Below, piece after piece: positions 51,539 through 59,409 of a DNA stretch of 64,000 nucleotides. The position numbers and the translations under genes are program-made. The notes below the pieces were generated by a model. It had not been told where the DNA came from, ran no database searches, and saw nothing but the letters and a program-made list of their open reading frames with translations. The stretch is from Pseudomonas morbosilactucae. Its GTDB lineage: Bacteria > Pseudomonadota > Gammaproteobacteria > Pseudomonadales > Pseudomonadaceae. The first letter of the stretch is position 1; each line of letters begins with the position of its first letter. The stretch is taken from assembly GCF_023241715.1 (NCBI RefSeq), contig NZ_JALQCW010000039.1, positions 30,618-94,617 on the forward strand, read 5' to 3'.

Positions 51539-53302
51539 ATGACAACTCCCCACTGCCCGCTGCCCGACCACCAGGTGGCCAGCGAACCCTACCGCCCACG
51601 GGGCGACAGCAGCGAACTCAGCGCCAGCAGCTCACCGACACCGGCCGAACTCAATGACTGCCTGTTTTTCTCCCCCGACGACGGGCGCATCTGGCTCAAC
51701 GACCAGCGCATGCTGTTGCTGCACAGCTCCTCCTTTGGCGCCCTGCGCCGGGAGATCATCGAGCGCCAAGGCTTGGAGCAGGCGCGCGGGCTGTTCACCC
51801 GCACCGGTTATGCTTCCGGGGCGCGGGATGCGCGGCTGATCCGTGAGCGCTGGCCCCAGGCCGATGCGGCGGCGGTGTTTCGCGCCGGCACCCACCTGCA
51901 CAGCCTGGAAGGCATGACCAAGGTCGAGCCGCTGCACTTCAAGTTCGACGCCGACTCGGGCTTCTACGAAGGCGAGTTTCTCTGGCATCACTCCTGCGAA
52001 GCCGACGAACACGTGGCCGCCTACGGCATCGGCCAGGACCCGGTGTGCTGGACCGAGCTGGGCTACGCCATCGGTTTCGTCAGTTGCCTGTTTGGCCAGA
52101 TGGTGATTTTCCGCGAGGTGGAATGCCGCGGCATGGGCCACGCCAACTGCCGGGTGCTGGGCAAGACCGCCGCCCAGTGGGGCGATGTCGAGCAGGACCT
52201 CGGCTACCTGAATGTCTCGCCGCTGCCGGCGCTGGCCGCCCCGGTCCCAGCGGCCAAACCGTCCGCCGTCATCGCCCCGGCCTCCAGCCAGCAGCCGCTG
52301 ATCGGCACCAGCGCAGCGTTCAATGCCGCCACCCAAGCCCTGCAGCGCGTGGCGGCGACCCCGGCCACGGTGCTGATCAGCGGCGAATCCGGCGTGGGCA
52401 AGGAACTCTTCGCCCGCCAACTGCACCAACTCAGTCAGCGCCGGGCCGGGCCCTTTATCGCCCTTAACTGTGCGGCGATCCCCGACAACCTGATGGAAGC
52501 CGAACTGTTCGGCGTCGAGCGCGGCGCCTTCACCGGCGCCACCCACTCGCGGCCCGGACGCTTTGAACGGGCCCAGGGCGGCACCCTGTTCCTGGATGAA
52601 ATCACCTGCCTGAGCCTGGCCGGTCAAGGCAAGCTGCTGCGTGCCCTGCAAGAGCGGGAAATCGAACGGGTCGGCGGCGGCCACGGGATTGCCGTGGACG
52701 TACGGGTGGTGGCGGCCACCAACATTGATTTGCGTAAAGCGGTGGCCGACGGCGAGTTTCGCGCCGACCTGTTCTACCGCCTCAATGTCTACCCCATCGC
52801 CCTGCCGCCCCTGCGCGAGCGCCGCGATGACATTCCGCTGCTGATCAACGCCTTTCTGCAGCGCTATTGCCACGAGTACGCGCGCACCCCGGCCGGGCTG
52901 ACCATGCGTGCCCTGAAGGTGCTGCTGCGTTATGACTTTGCCGGCAACGTGCGGGAACTGCAGAACCTGATCGAACGTGGCCTGATCGCCAGCGAAGACG
53001 GCCAGGCGATAGATCTGGTGCACCTGTTTCGCAATGAGCCCTTGCCCGAAGAGGTCTACTCCCTGGATGGCCATGGCGGTCTGTCCCTGACCCAAGGGGC
53101 AAGCGATCAGGCCCAGGCGACGCTGCTCGACAGCCTGAATCAGCGCGACCCGGACTTCTCCATCGACGGCCTGGAGTCACGGCTGATCAACGAGGCCCTG
53201 GAAAAAAGCGCCGGCAACCTGGCCGCTGCCGCCCGTTTGCTGGGGCTGAGCCGGGCGCAGTTTGCCTACCGCTTGAAGAAGCACCAGCGCGCCGAAGCCT
53301 GA
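51539..53302 (+). CDS. XylR/DmpR-family sigma-54-dependent activator of the coniferyl-alcohol cluster
   Basis: A 587-aa enhancer-binding protein. Residues 35-140 form an XylR-N-type activator domain, 145-207 a V4R domain with conserved Cys (ADEHVAAYGIGQDPVCW; ECRGMGHANCRVLGKT), and 255-490 the AAA+ core with GESGVGKE (282-289), GAFTGA (329-334) and GGTLFLDE (347-354). A Fis-type HTH ends the protein (NLAAAARLLGLSRAQFAYRL). All sigma-54-contact and ATPase motifs are intact. ATG 51539 follows CAGGGG; an upstream frame to 51401 crosses the activator sites and is rejected. It should bind an aromatic effector and act on the divergent aldehyde dehydrogenase promoter. Confidence 0.9.
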   Translation: MTTPHCPLPDHQVASEPYRPRGDSSELSASSSPTPAELNDCLFFSPDDGRIWLNDQRMLLLHSSSFGALRREIIERQGLEQARGLFTRTGYASGARDARLIRERWPQADAAAVFRAGTHLHSLEGMTKVEPLHFKFDADSGFYEGEFLWHHSCEADEHVAAYGIGQDPVCWTELGYAIGFVSCLFGQMVIFREVECRGMGHANCRVLGKTAAQWGDVEQDLGYLNVSPLPALAAPVPAAKPSAVIAPASSQQPLIGTSAAFNAATQALQRVAATPATVLISGESGVGKELFARQLHQLSQRRAGPFIALNCAAIPDNLMEAELFGVERGAFTGATHSRPGRFERAQGGTLFLDEITCLSLAGQGKLLRALQEREIERVGGGHGIAVDVRVVAATNIDLRKAVADGEFRADLFYRLNVYPIALPPLRERRDDIPLLINAFLQRYCHEYARTPAGLTMRALKVLLRYDFAGNVRELQNLIERGLIASEDGQAIDLVHLFRNEPLPEEVYSLDGHGGLSLTQGASDQAQATLLDSLNQRDPDFSIDGLESRLINEALEKSAGNLAAAARLLGLSRAQFAYRLKKHQRAEA

Positions 53303-53308
53303 AGCGTT

Positions 53309-53329
53309 GGCCGGGCCTGGCGCCCGGCC
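53309..53329. terminator. Bidirectional hairpin between convergent genes
   Basis: Perfect eight-base arms GGCCGGGC / GCCCGGCC with a five-base loop, seven bases after the activator stop codon and 13 bases before the end of the converging oxidoreductase gene. No long T run on either side. Confidence 0.5.
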
Positions 53330-53341
53330 GTGAAGCAGGGT

Positions 53342-54349
53342 TTAGAAACTCAGGCAAATTTTCCCCAGGTGCGCCCCCGAGGCTTCATGGGCGAAGGCCT
53401 TGGCGATGTCGTCGAGGGTAAAGGTGCTGTCGATCACCGGCTTGATGCCGGTGGCTTCCAGCCCACGAATCATCTCCAACTGGTGCTGGCGGCTGCCGAC
53501 AATCAGCCCTTGCAGGCGTTGTTGCTTGGCCATCAGCGCTGCGGTGGGCACCGGACCGGCCCAGCCGGTGAGCACGCCAATCAGGGCAATATGCCCGCCG
53601 ATGCGGCATGCCGTGATGGACTGCGGCAAGGTGCCCGGGCCACCGACTTCCACCACATGATCGACGCCTCGACCACCTGTGAGTTTCAGCACTTCGGCGC
53701 CCCACTCCGGCTGCTGGCGGTAATTGATCGTGTGGTCAGCGCCCAACTCACGCACCCGCGCCAGCTTCTCATCGGAGGATGAGGTCGCGATCACCGTCGC
53801 CCCCATGGCCTTGGCCAATTGCAGGGCGAAGATCGACACCCCGCCGGTGCCCAGCACCAACACGCTGTCCCCGGCCTTGAGGCCGCCGTCCACCACCAAA
53901 GCGCGCCAAGCGGTCAGCCCGGCGGTGGTCAGGGTCGCGGCCTCGGCGTGGCTGTAGCCGGCCGGCGCGCGGGTGAACCAGTGGCTGGCCTGCACCACCA
54001 CTTCCCGGGCGTAACCGTCAACGCCGTCGCCCGGAGTGGTGCTGAAGTCGGCAATGGCCGCACCGCCGTCATGCCAATGCGGGAAGAAACACGACACCAC
54101 GTGGTCACCCACCTGAAACTCGCTGACACCCGTGCCCACGGCTTCCACCACCCCGGCGCCATCCGCCATGGGAATGCGGCCATCAGCGGTGGGCAGGGCC
54201 CCGGTCACCACCGCGTAATCGTGGAAGTTCAGCGAACAGGCATGCAGGCGCACACGGATCTGCCCGGCACCGGGTTGGCCCGGGTCGGGCAGCTCGACGC
54301 TGTGCAGGTTGTCCAGGGTCGCGGGCAAGCTGAGCTTGATGGCTTTCAT
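53342..54349 (-). CDS. Zinc-type MDR alcohol dehydrogenase / quinone oxidoreductase-like protein
   Basis: A 335-aa medium-chain dehydrogenase/reductase. The GroES-like fold covers residues 1-125 (HACSLNFHDYAVVTG; ADGAGVVEAVG), and the Rossmann domain follows with VLGTGGVSIFALQLAK near 163-178. The classical catalytic Cys/His zinc ligands are not in their normal positions (CSLNFHDY in place of C-G-x-D/T), so it may be a zinc-free NADPH reductase acting on enones or quinones. It is monocistronic, converging on the activator gene. No specific role is suggested by neighbours. Confidence 0.82.
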   Translation of the reverse strand: MKAIKLSLPATLDNLHSVELPDPGQPGAGQIRVRLHACSLNFHDYAVVTGALPTADGRIPMADGAGVVEAVGTGVSEFQVGDHVVSCFFPHWHDGGAAIADFSTTPGDGVDGYAREVVVQASHWFTRAPAGYSHAEAATLTTAGLTAWRALVVDGGLKAGDSVLVLGTGGVSIFALQLAKAMGATVIATSSSDEKLARVRELGADHTINYRQQPEWGAEVLKLTGGRGVDHVVEVGGPGTLPQSITACRIGGHIALIGVLTGWAGPVPTAALMAKQQRLQGLIVGSRQHQLEMIRGLEATGIKPVIDSTFTLDDIAKAFAHEASGAHLGKICLSF

Positions 54350-54447
54350 ACGAAGGTTCTCCGGCAGGCTGAAATAAAACCGGCGTCCAGCATAAGAGCG
54401 CGTCCGCTCCAGTGCAAAGACGCCGGCCTTGAAGGCGGGTCAGGCCA

Positions 54448-55302
54448 TCAACCGCGCAGGGCAACGGCCACCGCGTCGGCGATCGGTGTGGTCGCACGAC
54501 CGATCAAGCGGCTCAGGTGCCGGCCTTCGTCGAACAAGGCGCCCTGGGCGGCAGCGGCATCCGAATCGGCCAGCAACTCGGCCACGAACCCAGGCAATCC
54601 TAGGCCCAGCAGCGCAGCCTGGAAATCATCCTTTGGCAGGTCCTGGTAAACCACCGGCCGGCCTGATTGACGGGCCACTTCGGCGGCCAGTTCGCTGAGG
54701 GTGTAGGCGCTGTCACCGGCCAACTCATGGACCTGCCCGGCCTGGTCGTCGCGGGTCAGGGCCACGGCGGCGGCCTCGGCGTAATCGGCGCGGCTGGCCG
54801 AAGCAATGCGCCCGTTGCCGGCACTGCCCATCAGCGCGCCATGCTCCACCGCCGGGCCTACCCCCGCGGTGTAGTTCTCGTGGTACCAGCCATTGCGCAG
54901 CAGCACGTAATCCAGGCCCGACGCCACCAGGGCCTGTTCGGTCTGCACGTGTTCGGCGGCCAGGCCCAGGCTCGAGGTGTCGGCGCGCAGCACGCTGGTG
55001 TAGGCCAGCAGTTGCACCCCGGCCGCCTTGGCGGCGTCGATCACCACCTGGTGCTGGGCCAAGCGCTGGCCGATGGCATTGGAGGAAATCAGCAGCAAGC
55101 GCTCAACCCCCTGCAAGGCACTGGCCCAACTCTGTGGCTGGTCGTAATCGGCCTGGCGCACGGTCACGCCCTTGGCTTGCAGGTCCTGGGCCTTCAACGG
55201 GTCACGCACCAGGGCCAACAGCTCACTGGCCGGCACCCGTTGCAGCAGCGCCTCGACCACCAGACGGCCCAATTGGCCGGTTGCACCTGTTATCGCAATC
55301 AT
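54448..55302 (-). CDS. qorB: NmrA/SDR-type NAD(P)H:quinone oxidoreductase 2 (YtfG/QorB-like)
   Basis: A 284-aa atypical SDR with the cofactor motif TGATGQLG at residues 5-12. YVLLRNGWYHENYTAGV and AGDSAYTLSELAAEVARQSG match the YtfG/QorB group of quinone oxidoreductases. It is divergent from an HxlR-type regulator with an 87-base gap, the same arrangement as ytfG-ytfH. The enzyme is cytoplasmic and probably protects against electrophilic quinones, which would fit a phenolic-catabolism neighbourhood; the role is inferred from family. Confidence 0.83.
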   Translation of the reverse strand: MIAITGATGQLGRLVVEALLQRVPASELLALVRDPLKAQDLQAKGVTVRQADYDQPQSWASALQGVERLLLISSNAIGQRLAQHQVVIDAAKAAGVQLLAYTSVLRADTSSLGLAAEHVQTEQALVASGLDYVLLRNGWYHENYTAGVGPAVEHGALMGSAGNGRIASASRADYAEAAAVALTRDDQAGQVHELAGDSAYTLSELAAEVARQSGRPVVYQDLPKDDFQAALLGLGLPGFVAELLADSDAAAAQGALFDEGRHLSRLIGRATTPIADAVAVALRG

Positions 55303-55366
55303 CGGAAAAATCCTTGCCTGTAAAAGAATGAGCGCTCACCCTAGCGCCCTAACTAACTTTTAGTAA

Positions 55367-55374
55367 GTACGTAC
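55367..55374. promoter_or_regulatory. Palindrome in the qorB/hxlR divergent region
   Basis: GTACGTAC within TAGTAAGTACGTACAAAAAG, 16 bases before the regulator ATG. HxlR regulators of quinone reductases bind short palindromes in such intergenic regions; candidate operator only. Confidence 0.35.
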
Positions 55375-55389
55375 AAAAAGGTAAGTGTC

Positions 55390-55794
55390 ATGACCCTCCC
55401 CCAAGCCCCTGCCTCGCCCTTGTCCGCCAAATTGCGCCGCGGCGAGCTGCTGGATGCGCACTGCCCCTCCCGTGAAGTGCTCAAGCACATGACCAATCGC
55501 TGGGGCGTGCTGGTGCTGGTCATCCTCATCAGCGGCACCCAGCGTTTCAGCGACCTGCGGCGCAAGATCGGCGGCGTCAGCGAGAAAATGCTCGCCCAGA
55601 CCCTGCAAGGCCTGGAAGGGGATGGGCTGATCCATCGCGAGTCGCTGCCGGTGGTGCCGCCCCACGTGCAGTACAGCCTCACGCCCCTGGGCCGGGAAGC
55701 CGCGGTGCGGGTCGAAGCCCTGGTGGACTGGATCGAAGAACAACTGCCGGCCATCATGCAGATCCGCCGCGACAAGGCCCTGGTTCAGTCGTAG
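55390..55794 (+). CDS. HxlR-family transcriptional regulator
   Basis: A 134-aa winged-helix regulator of the HxlR (DUF24) family. The conserved Cys is present near residue 23 (DAHCPSREVLKHMTNRWGVL), as in redox- or quinone-sensing members, and the HTH with wing is at about residues 50-105 (RFSDLRRKIGGVSEKMLAQT, then HRESLPVVPPHVQYSLTPLG). ATG 55390 follows AAGG. It is divergent from the quinone reductase gene, which it probably represses until the Cys is modified by an electrophile. Confidence 0.88.
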   Translation: MTLPQAPASPLSAKLRRGELLDAHCPSREVLKHMTNRWGVLVLVILISGTQRFSDLRRKIGGVSEKMLAQTLQGLEGDGLIHRESLPVVPPHVQYSLTPLGREAAVRVEALVDWIEEQLPAIMQIRRDKALVQS

Positions 55795-55903
55795 GCACCC
55801 CGCCCAGGGCTCAAACACCGGCTTTACAGGGCCGGGCGCCTGAGCCAAAGTTCGCCACCGCGCGCGACGCAGCGCCTGCCCCCTGCTTGCCAAGGATGCC
55901 CCC

Positions 55904-57157
55904 ATGGACTGGAACGACCTGCAAAACGCCCTGTTCGACAGCGCCCGAGCGGCCCTCGACACCCTGCTGGAGCAGGGCATCCCTGCCCCCTACGCCATCG
56001 CGTTCCATGCCAGCTACCGCGAAGAAGAGCGGGTGATCGACCTGCCCTCCCTCGCCGTCAGCAGCGCCGCGACCCTGGAGGACGATCACGGCCCGGAACA
56101 GCCCGGGGACATCAGCGGCGTACGCTGGAACCCTGCCGATTGGCGCTGGGACTGGGAACTGGATGACTACGCCAACCCGGCGCTACAGGCCTGGGACTTG
56201 CCTTTGCAGAACGAGGCCAACCGCGCCGGCCCGCAGCATTGGCAGGCGGTCGAAGCGCAGTTCGTCGATTGCGTGGTCCAGGCCGCACGGGCCTTGCGCG
56301 AGCACTACAAGGACGATCCCCGGGTGGATCCACACTTTGTGGCCTTGTTCCATGACTTCAATGATGAGGTGGGCCTGGCCCGGGCCAGCCTGACCGCTGA
56401 ACTCTTTGCCTGGCACTTCCCCGAAGAAGTCGCCAAAGACCGCCTGCGCGAAGAGATCGCCGCCTTGCCCCACGCCGAGCAGGTGAGCTTTTACCTGGAC
56501 CGCCTGCAACGTGTGCACAGCATCAGCTCCGAAGAAGCCGAGGCCTGGTTGATCGCCCAGGGCGCCGCCGCCAGCAGCGCCTTGATCGAACGGCTGCACA
56601 CGGTCAAGGACGCCTACGCTATCGCACGCATCCTCGGCCTGGCCGGGCATGCCGACGCAGCAGTGATCGAGGCGCTGCGCCAGCGCCTGGGCAACGCCAA
56701 GGAACAACCGACCCGCCATTGGTGCGCCCGGGCCCTGGCCTGTCTGGGTGATGTGGCGTGGTTGCTGGAGCAAGCCGATGACATCGCGGTCCAAGGGCTG
56801 TGTGCGCCCCTGAGCGCCCTCAGTGATCAGCGTGCCCAGCCGGCGCCCCTGGACTACTCCGCGCTGATCACCCTGCTCGAACAACGCCCGGGCCTCACCG
56901 CTGACGTGGAGGAAGCACTCAAGCCCGGCCGTTCGTTCATCACCCTCAACGATCAGGACCTGCCCCAGGCCCTGCTCGGCCTGACATCACCGCACCGGGT
57001 GATCCGGCGCCACGCCGCCTGCGTGCTGGATAACCGCTGGCTCAGCGAGGCTGCCCAGGCCGAGGCCATCCAGGGCTTGCTACGGGCCTTGCAGGATGAA
57101 GACGTGCGGGTTCGCGAACTGGCGCAGTTGAGCCTCGACGGCTTGCGTCACTGCTGA
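55904..57157 (+). CDS. DUF4303 domain protein with C-terminal HEAT-like repeats
   Basis: A 417-aa soluble protein. Residues 1-180 resemble DUF4303 (FDSARAALDTLLEQGIPAPYAIAFHASYREE; WRWDWELDDYANPAL), a domain common in polymorphic-toxin immunity and interbacterial-competition contexts. Residues about 215-417 are helical repeats of HEAT type, ending in LLRALQDEDVRVRELAQLSL. AAGGA precedes the ATG at 55904. No toxin gene is visible next to it, so an orphan immunity or scaffold role is only a possibility. It is flanked by unrelated regulators. Confidence 0.75.
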   Translation: MDWNDLQNALFDSARAALDTLLEQGIPAPYAIAFHASYREEERVIDLPSLAVSSAATLEDDHGPEQPGDISGVRWNPADWRWDWELDDYANPALQAWDLPLQNEANRAGPQHWQAVEAQFVDCVVQAARALREHYKDDPRVDPHFVALFHDFNDEVGLARASLTAELFAWHFPEEVAKDRLREEIAALPHAEQVSFYLDRLQRVHSISSEEAEAWLIAQGAAASSALIERLHTVKDAYAIARILGLAGHADAAVIEALRQRLGNAKEQPTRHWCARALACLGDVAWLLEQADDIAVQGLCAPLSALSDQRAQPAPLDYSALITLLEQRPGLTADVEEALKPGRSFITLNDQDLPQALLGLTSPHRVIRRHAACVLDNRWLSEAAQAEAIQGLLRALQDEDVRVRELAQLSLDGLRHC

Positions 57158-57165
57158 ACGGCTGC

Positions 57166-58119
57166 TCAAACGGGGCCGGGGCGCACAAAGCACTGCTCGA
57201 TCACCGGTGCGCCCCACTGCTCCCCGGGCTGTTCCTGCACCAGGCCGAAGCCATTGGCTTCATACAACCGACGCGCCACGTCCAGGCCCTTGAAGGTCCA
57301 CAAACGCGTTGCCACAAAACCCTGTTGGTCACAGAACGCCAGCGCCTCGGCCAACAGACGCTTACCCAGCCCCCGGCCGTGGGCCGACTCATCGAGAATA
57401 AAGAAGCGCAGCGTCGCCTCCCCACCCTCGCCTTCACCGTCAATGGCAATCGCCCCCAGCACCTGCTCGCCGTCCAGGGCCAACCACACCTGGTTGCGCG
57501 GGTTGTCGAGGCGCCCCGTCAAATGCGCCAGGCCTGTTGCCACCAGGCTTTCAAAAGGCTGTCCGAAACCGGCCTTGCGGGCGTAGTACACGGCATGCAT
57601 CTGGGTGATGTGGCCGACGATGCCCGGTCGATAACCGGCAACGATCTGCGCGGTCTCGGTAACCGGCAGGCCTTGCCCCAGGCGCTGGGCCTGCAACGCC
57701 TCGGCGTAATCGGCGATGCCCGTGCGCACCCGGTGTTGTTGCTCGGTGGTCAGGTGTTCCAGAGCGGCGCCGACCTGGGCCCGGGCAAAAGCCTGGATCC
57801 CGTCCAGGGTGCCACGACCACTCGGCGTCAGGCGCAAGGTCTTGGAGCGGGCGTCATCCGGGTGGGGGATTTCCTCGATTTCACCGGCCTCCACCAGCTT
57901 GCGCAGCAGGCGGCTGACGCTGGATTTTTCCAGCCCCAGCAATTGGGCCAACTCGCCGCCGGTCAAGGTGCCGCGCTCGCCTATCTCCACCAGGGCATGC
58001 ACCGCCGACGGCGGGTAGTCGGTGGCTGCCAGGGTGCTGCGCATAAACCCCAGCTCGCGCACCATCAAACGCGACGCCGAACGCAGTTGGTCGATCACAG
58101 CGTAGGGATGACTGGGCAT
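57166..58119 (-). CDS. MarR-GNAT fusion: transcriptional regulator with acetyltransferase domain
   Basis: A 317-aa bifunctional protein. Residues 1-145 are a MarR winged helix (ALVEIGERGTLTGGELAQLL, LEKSSVSRLLRKLVEAGEIE, wing HPDDARSKTLRLTPSG). Residues 160-310 are a GNAT acetyltransferase with the acetyl-CoA loop AHGRGLGKRLL. ATG 58119 follows GAGG; an in-frame upstream start at 58161 lies in the operator. A 19-base palindrome just upstream is a likely autoregulatory site. Its acetylation substrate and ligand are unknown. It converges on the HEAT protein gene with an eight-base gap. Confidence 0.86.
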   Translation of the reverse strand: MPSHPYAVIDQLRSASRLMVRELGFMRSTLAATDYPPSAVHALVEIGERGTLTGGELAQLLGLEKSSVSRLLRKLVEAGEIEEIPHPDDARSKTLRLTPSGRGTLDGIQAFARAQVGAALEHLTTEQQHRVRTGIADYAEALQAQRLGQGLPVTETAQIVAGYRPGIVGHITQMHAVYYARKAGFGQPFESLVATGLAHLTGRLDNPRNQVWLALDGEQVLGAIAIDGEGEGGEATLRFFILDESAHGRGLGKRLLAEALAFCDQQGFVATRLWTFKGLDVARRLYEANGFGLVQEQPGEQWGAPVIEQCFVRPGPV

Positions 58120-58145
58120 GGCGGAGACCTCGTAAAAATGATGAC

Positions 58146-58164
58146 TAGTTGTACTGTGCAACTA
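58146..58164. promoter_or_regulatory. 19-bp palindrome upstream of the MarR-GNAT gene (candidate operator)
   Basis: TAGTTGTACTGTGCAACTA: nine-base arms matching at eight positions around a single central T, followed by TATATATCC on the plus strand. Located 27 bases before the ATG, typical for MarR autoregulation. Confidence 0.6.
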
Positions 58165-58300
58165 TATATCCGTCAACCGCCCAGCATTTTGTAAAACATC
58201 CGCGCCCGCCCACCGACGAAATCCATACGCGCGACGCTGACAGTTCTGTTAAAACGCGACATTGATCCCCGGTGGTGACCCTCTTCATGGCTGCACCTTC

Positions 58301-59239
58301 ATGACTGCCTCCCTGCTCAAGCGTGCCGGCCGGCGCTGGCTCTCCCTGTTATGCATGGCCGCCTTGCTGGTCGGCCTGCCCGTGGGTTGCGCGGTGCTGC
58401 AACACAAGGAGCGCGAACTGCTGTTTCGCATCGAGCCCGGCACCGCCAGCTGGTACCGCGGCCTGCCCAAGAGCGTCCAGGAACTGGAGCTGACGCCGAA
58501 AAGCCTCAAGGCCGGGCAGAACATTCACGCCTGGTGGTGGCCCGCCGCCCGCGCCGACGCGCCGGCCATCCTCTACCTGCACGGGGTGCGCTGGAACCTC
58601 ACCGGGCAGCTGTTTCGCATCGAACAACTGCATGCCCTGGGCTACTCGGTACTGGCCATCGATTACCGCGGCTTTGGCAAGAGCCACGGCGACCTGCCCT
58701 CGGAACGCACCGTCTACGAAGACGCACGCATCGCCTGGGAACGCTTCCAGCAACTGCAGCCCAACCCGGAGAAACGCCTGATCTACGGCCACTCCCTGGG
58801 CGGCGCCGTGGCCGTGGACCTGGCCGCCGAACTGGGCAACAAGGCGCGCCAGCAAGGCACACCCATCCCGGCCCGCGGGCTGATCATTGAATCCACCTTC
58901 ACCTCCCTGGGGGACGCCGCCGCAGCCGTGGCCAAGACGTCGCTGCCGGTGCGCTGGCTGCTGTCGCAGAAATTCGACTCCCTGGACAAGATCCGCGACA
59001 TCGGCATGCCGCTGCTGGTGGTCCACGGCCTGGACGACCGCTACGTGCCCTCGCGCTTCAGCCAGCAACTGTTCAACGCCGCCCTGGAACCGAAAAAACT
59101 CCTGCTGGTGCCCGGCGCCACCCACAACAACAGCATGAACCTGGCGGGCAGCAGTTATCGCCAGGCCATCGACGCTCTGTTGCGGGCACGCCCCGCTAAA
59201 GTCGCGGGCCCCTCTGCGGTGCTGGCTCCAACCGGCTAA
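58301..59239 (+). CDS. Alpha/beta-hydrolase with N-terminal membrane or lipoprotein anchor
   Basis: A 312-aa alpha/beta-hydrolase. The nucleophile elbow is GHSLGG at about residue 164-169, the acid is probably the Asp in HGLDDRYVPS, and His is in GATHNNS. Oxyanion-region YLHGVRWNLTGQ and the DYRGFGKS strand match serine aminopeptidase/BAAT-like families. The N-terminus is a hydrophobic signal ending GLPVGC at Cys30; the residue at -3 is Pro, so lipidation is uncertain. The ribosome site is poor, and the start at 58301 is chosen to give the signal. It stands alone; substrate unknown. Confidence 0.85.
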   Translation: MTASLLKRAGRRWLSLLCMAALLVGLPVGCAVLQHKERELLFRIEPGTASWYRGLPKSVQELELTPKSLKAGQNIHAWWWPAARADAPAILYLHGVRWNLTGQLFRIEQLHALGYSVLAIDYRGFGKSHGDLPSERTVYEDARIAWERFQQLQPNPEKRLIYGHSLGGAVAVDLAAELGNKARQQGTPIPARGLIIESTFTSLGDAAAAVAKTSLPVRWLLSQKFDSLDKIRDIGMPLLVVHGLDDRYVPSRFSQQLFNAALEPKKLLLVPGATHNNSMNLAGSSYRQAIDALLRARPAKVAGPSAVLAPTG

Positions 59240-59280
59240 GGCGTCAGCCGCCCCGACGCCATCCCACCCAGGCGCCTCGC

Positions 59281-59298
59281 CCCGGTCACGCGACCGGG
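59281..59298 (+). terminator. GC hairpin after the alpha/beta-hydrolase gene
   Basis: Perfect seven-base arms CCCGGTC / GACCGGG around ACGC, 40 bases after the hydrolase stop codon; no T run follows, so this is a weak candidate. Confidence 0.35.
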
Positions 59299-59409
59299 CG
59301 CGCGCTTAAGCGTTCGTACCTTCGCACAAGCCACCCCGGCGGATTCTGCGCTAAGCACAATTGCCCGGCCGCGCCCTGCCCGCGCACAGTCAGCCTTCGA
59401 TCAACAGCA

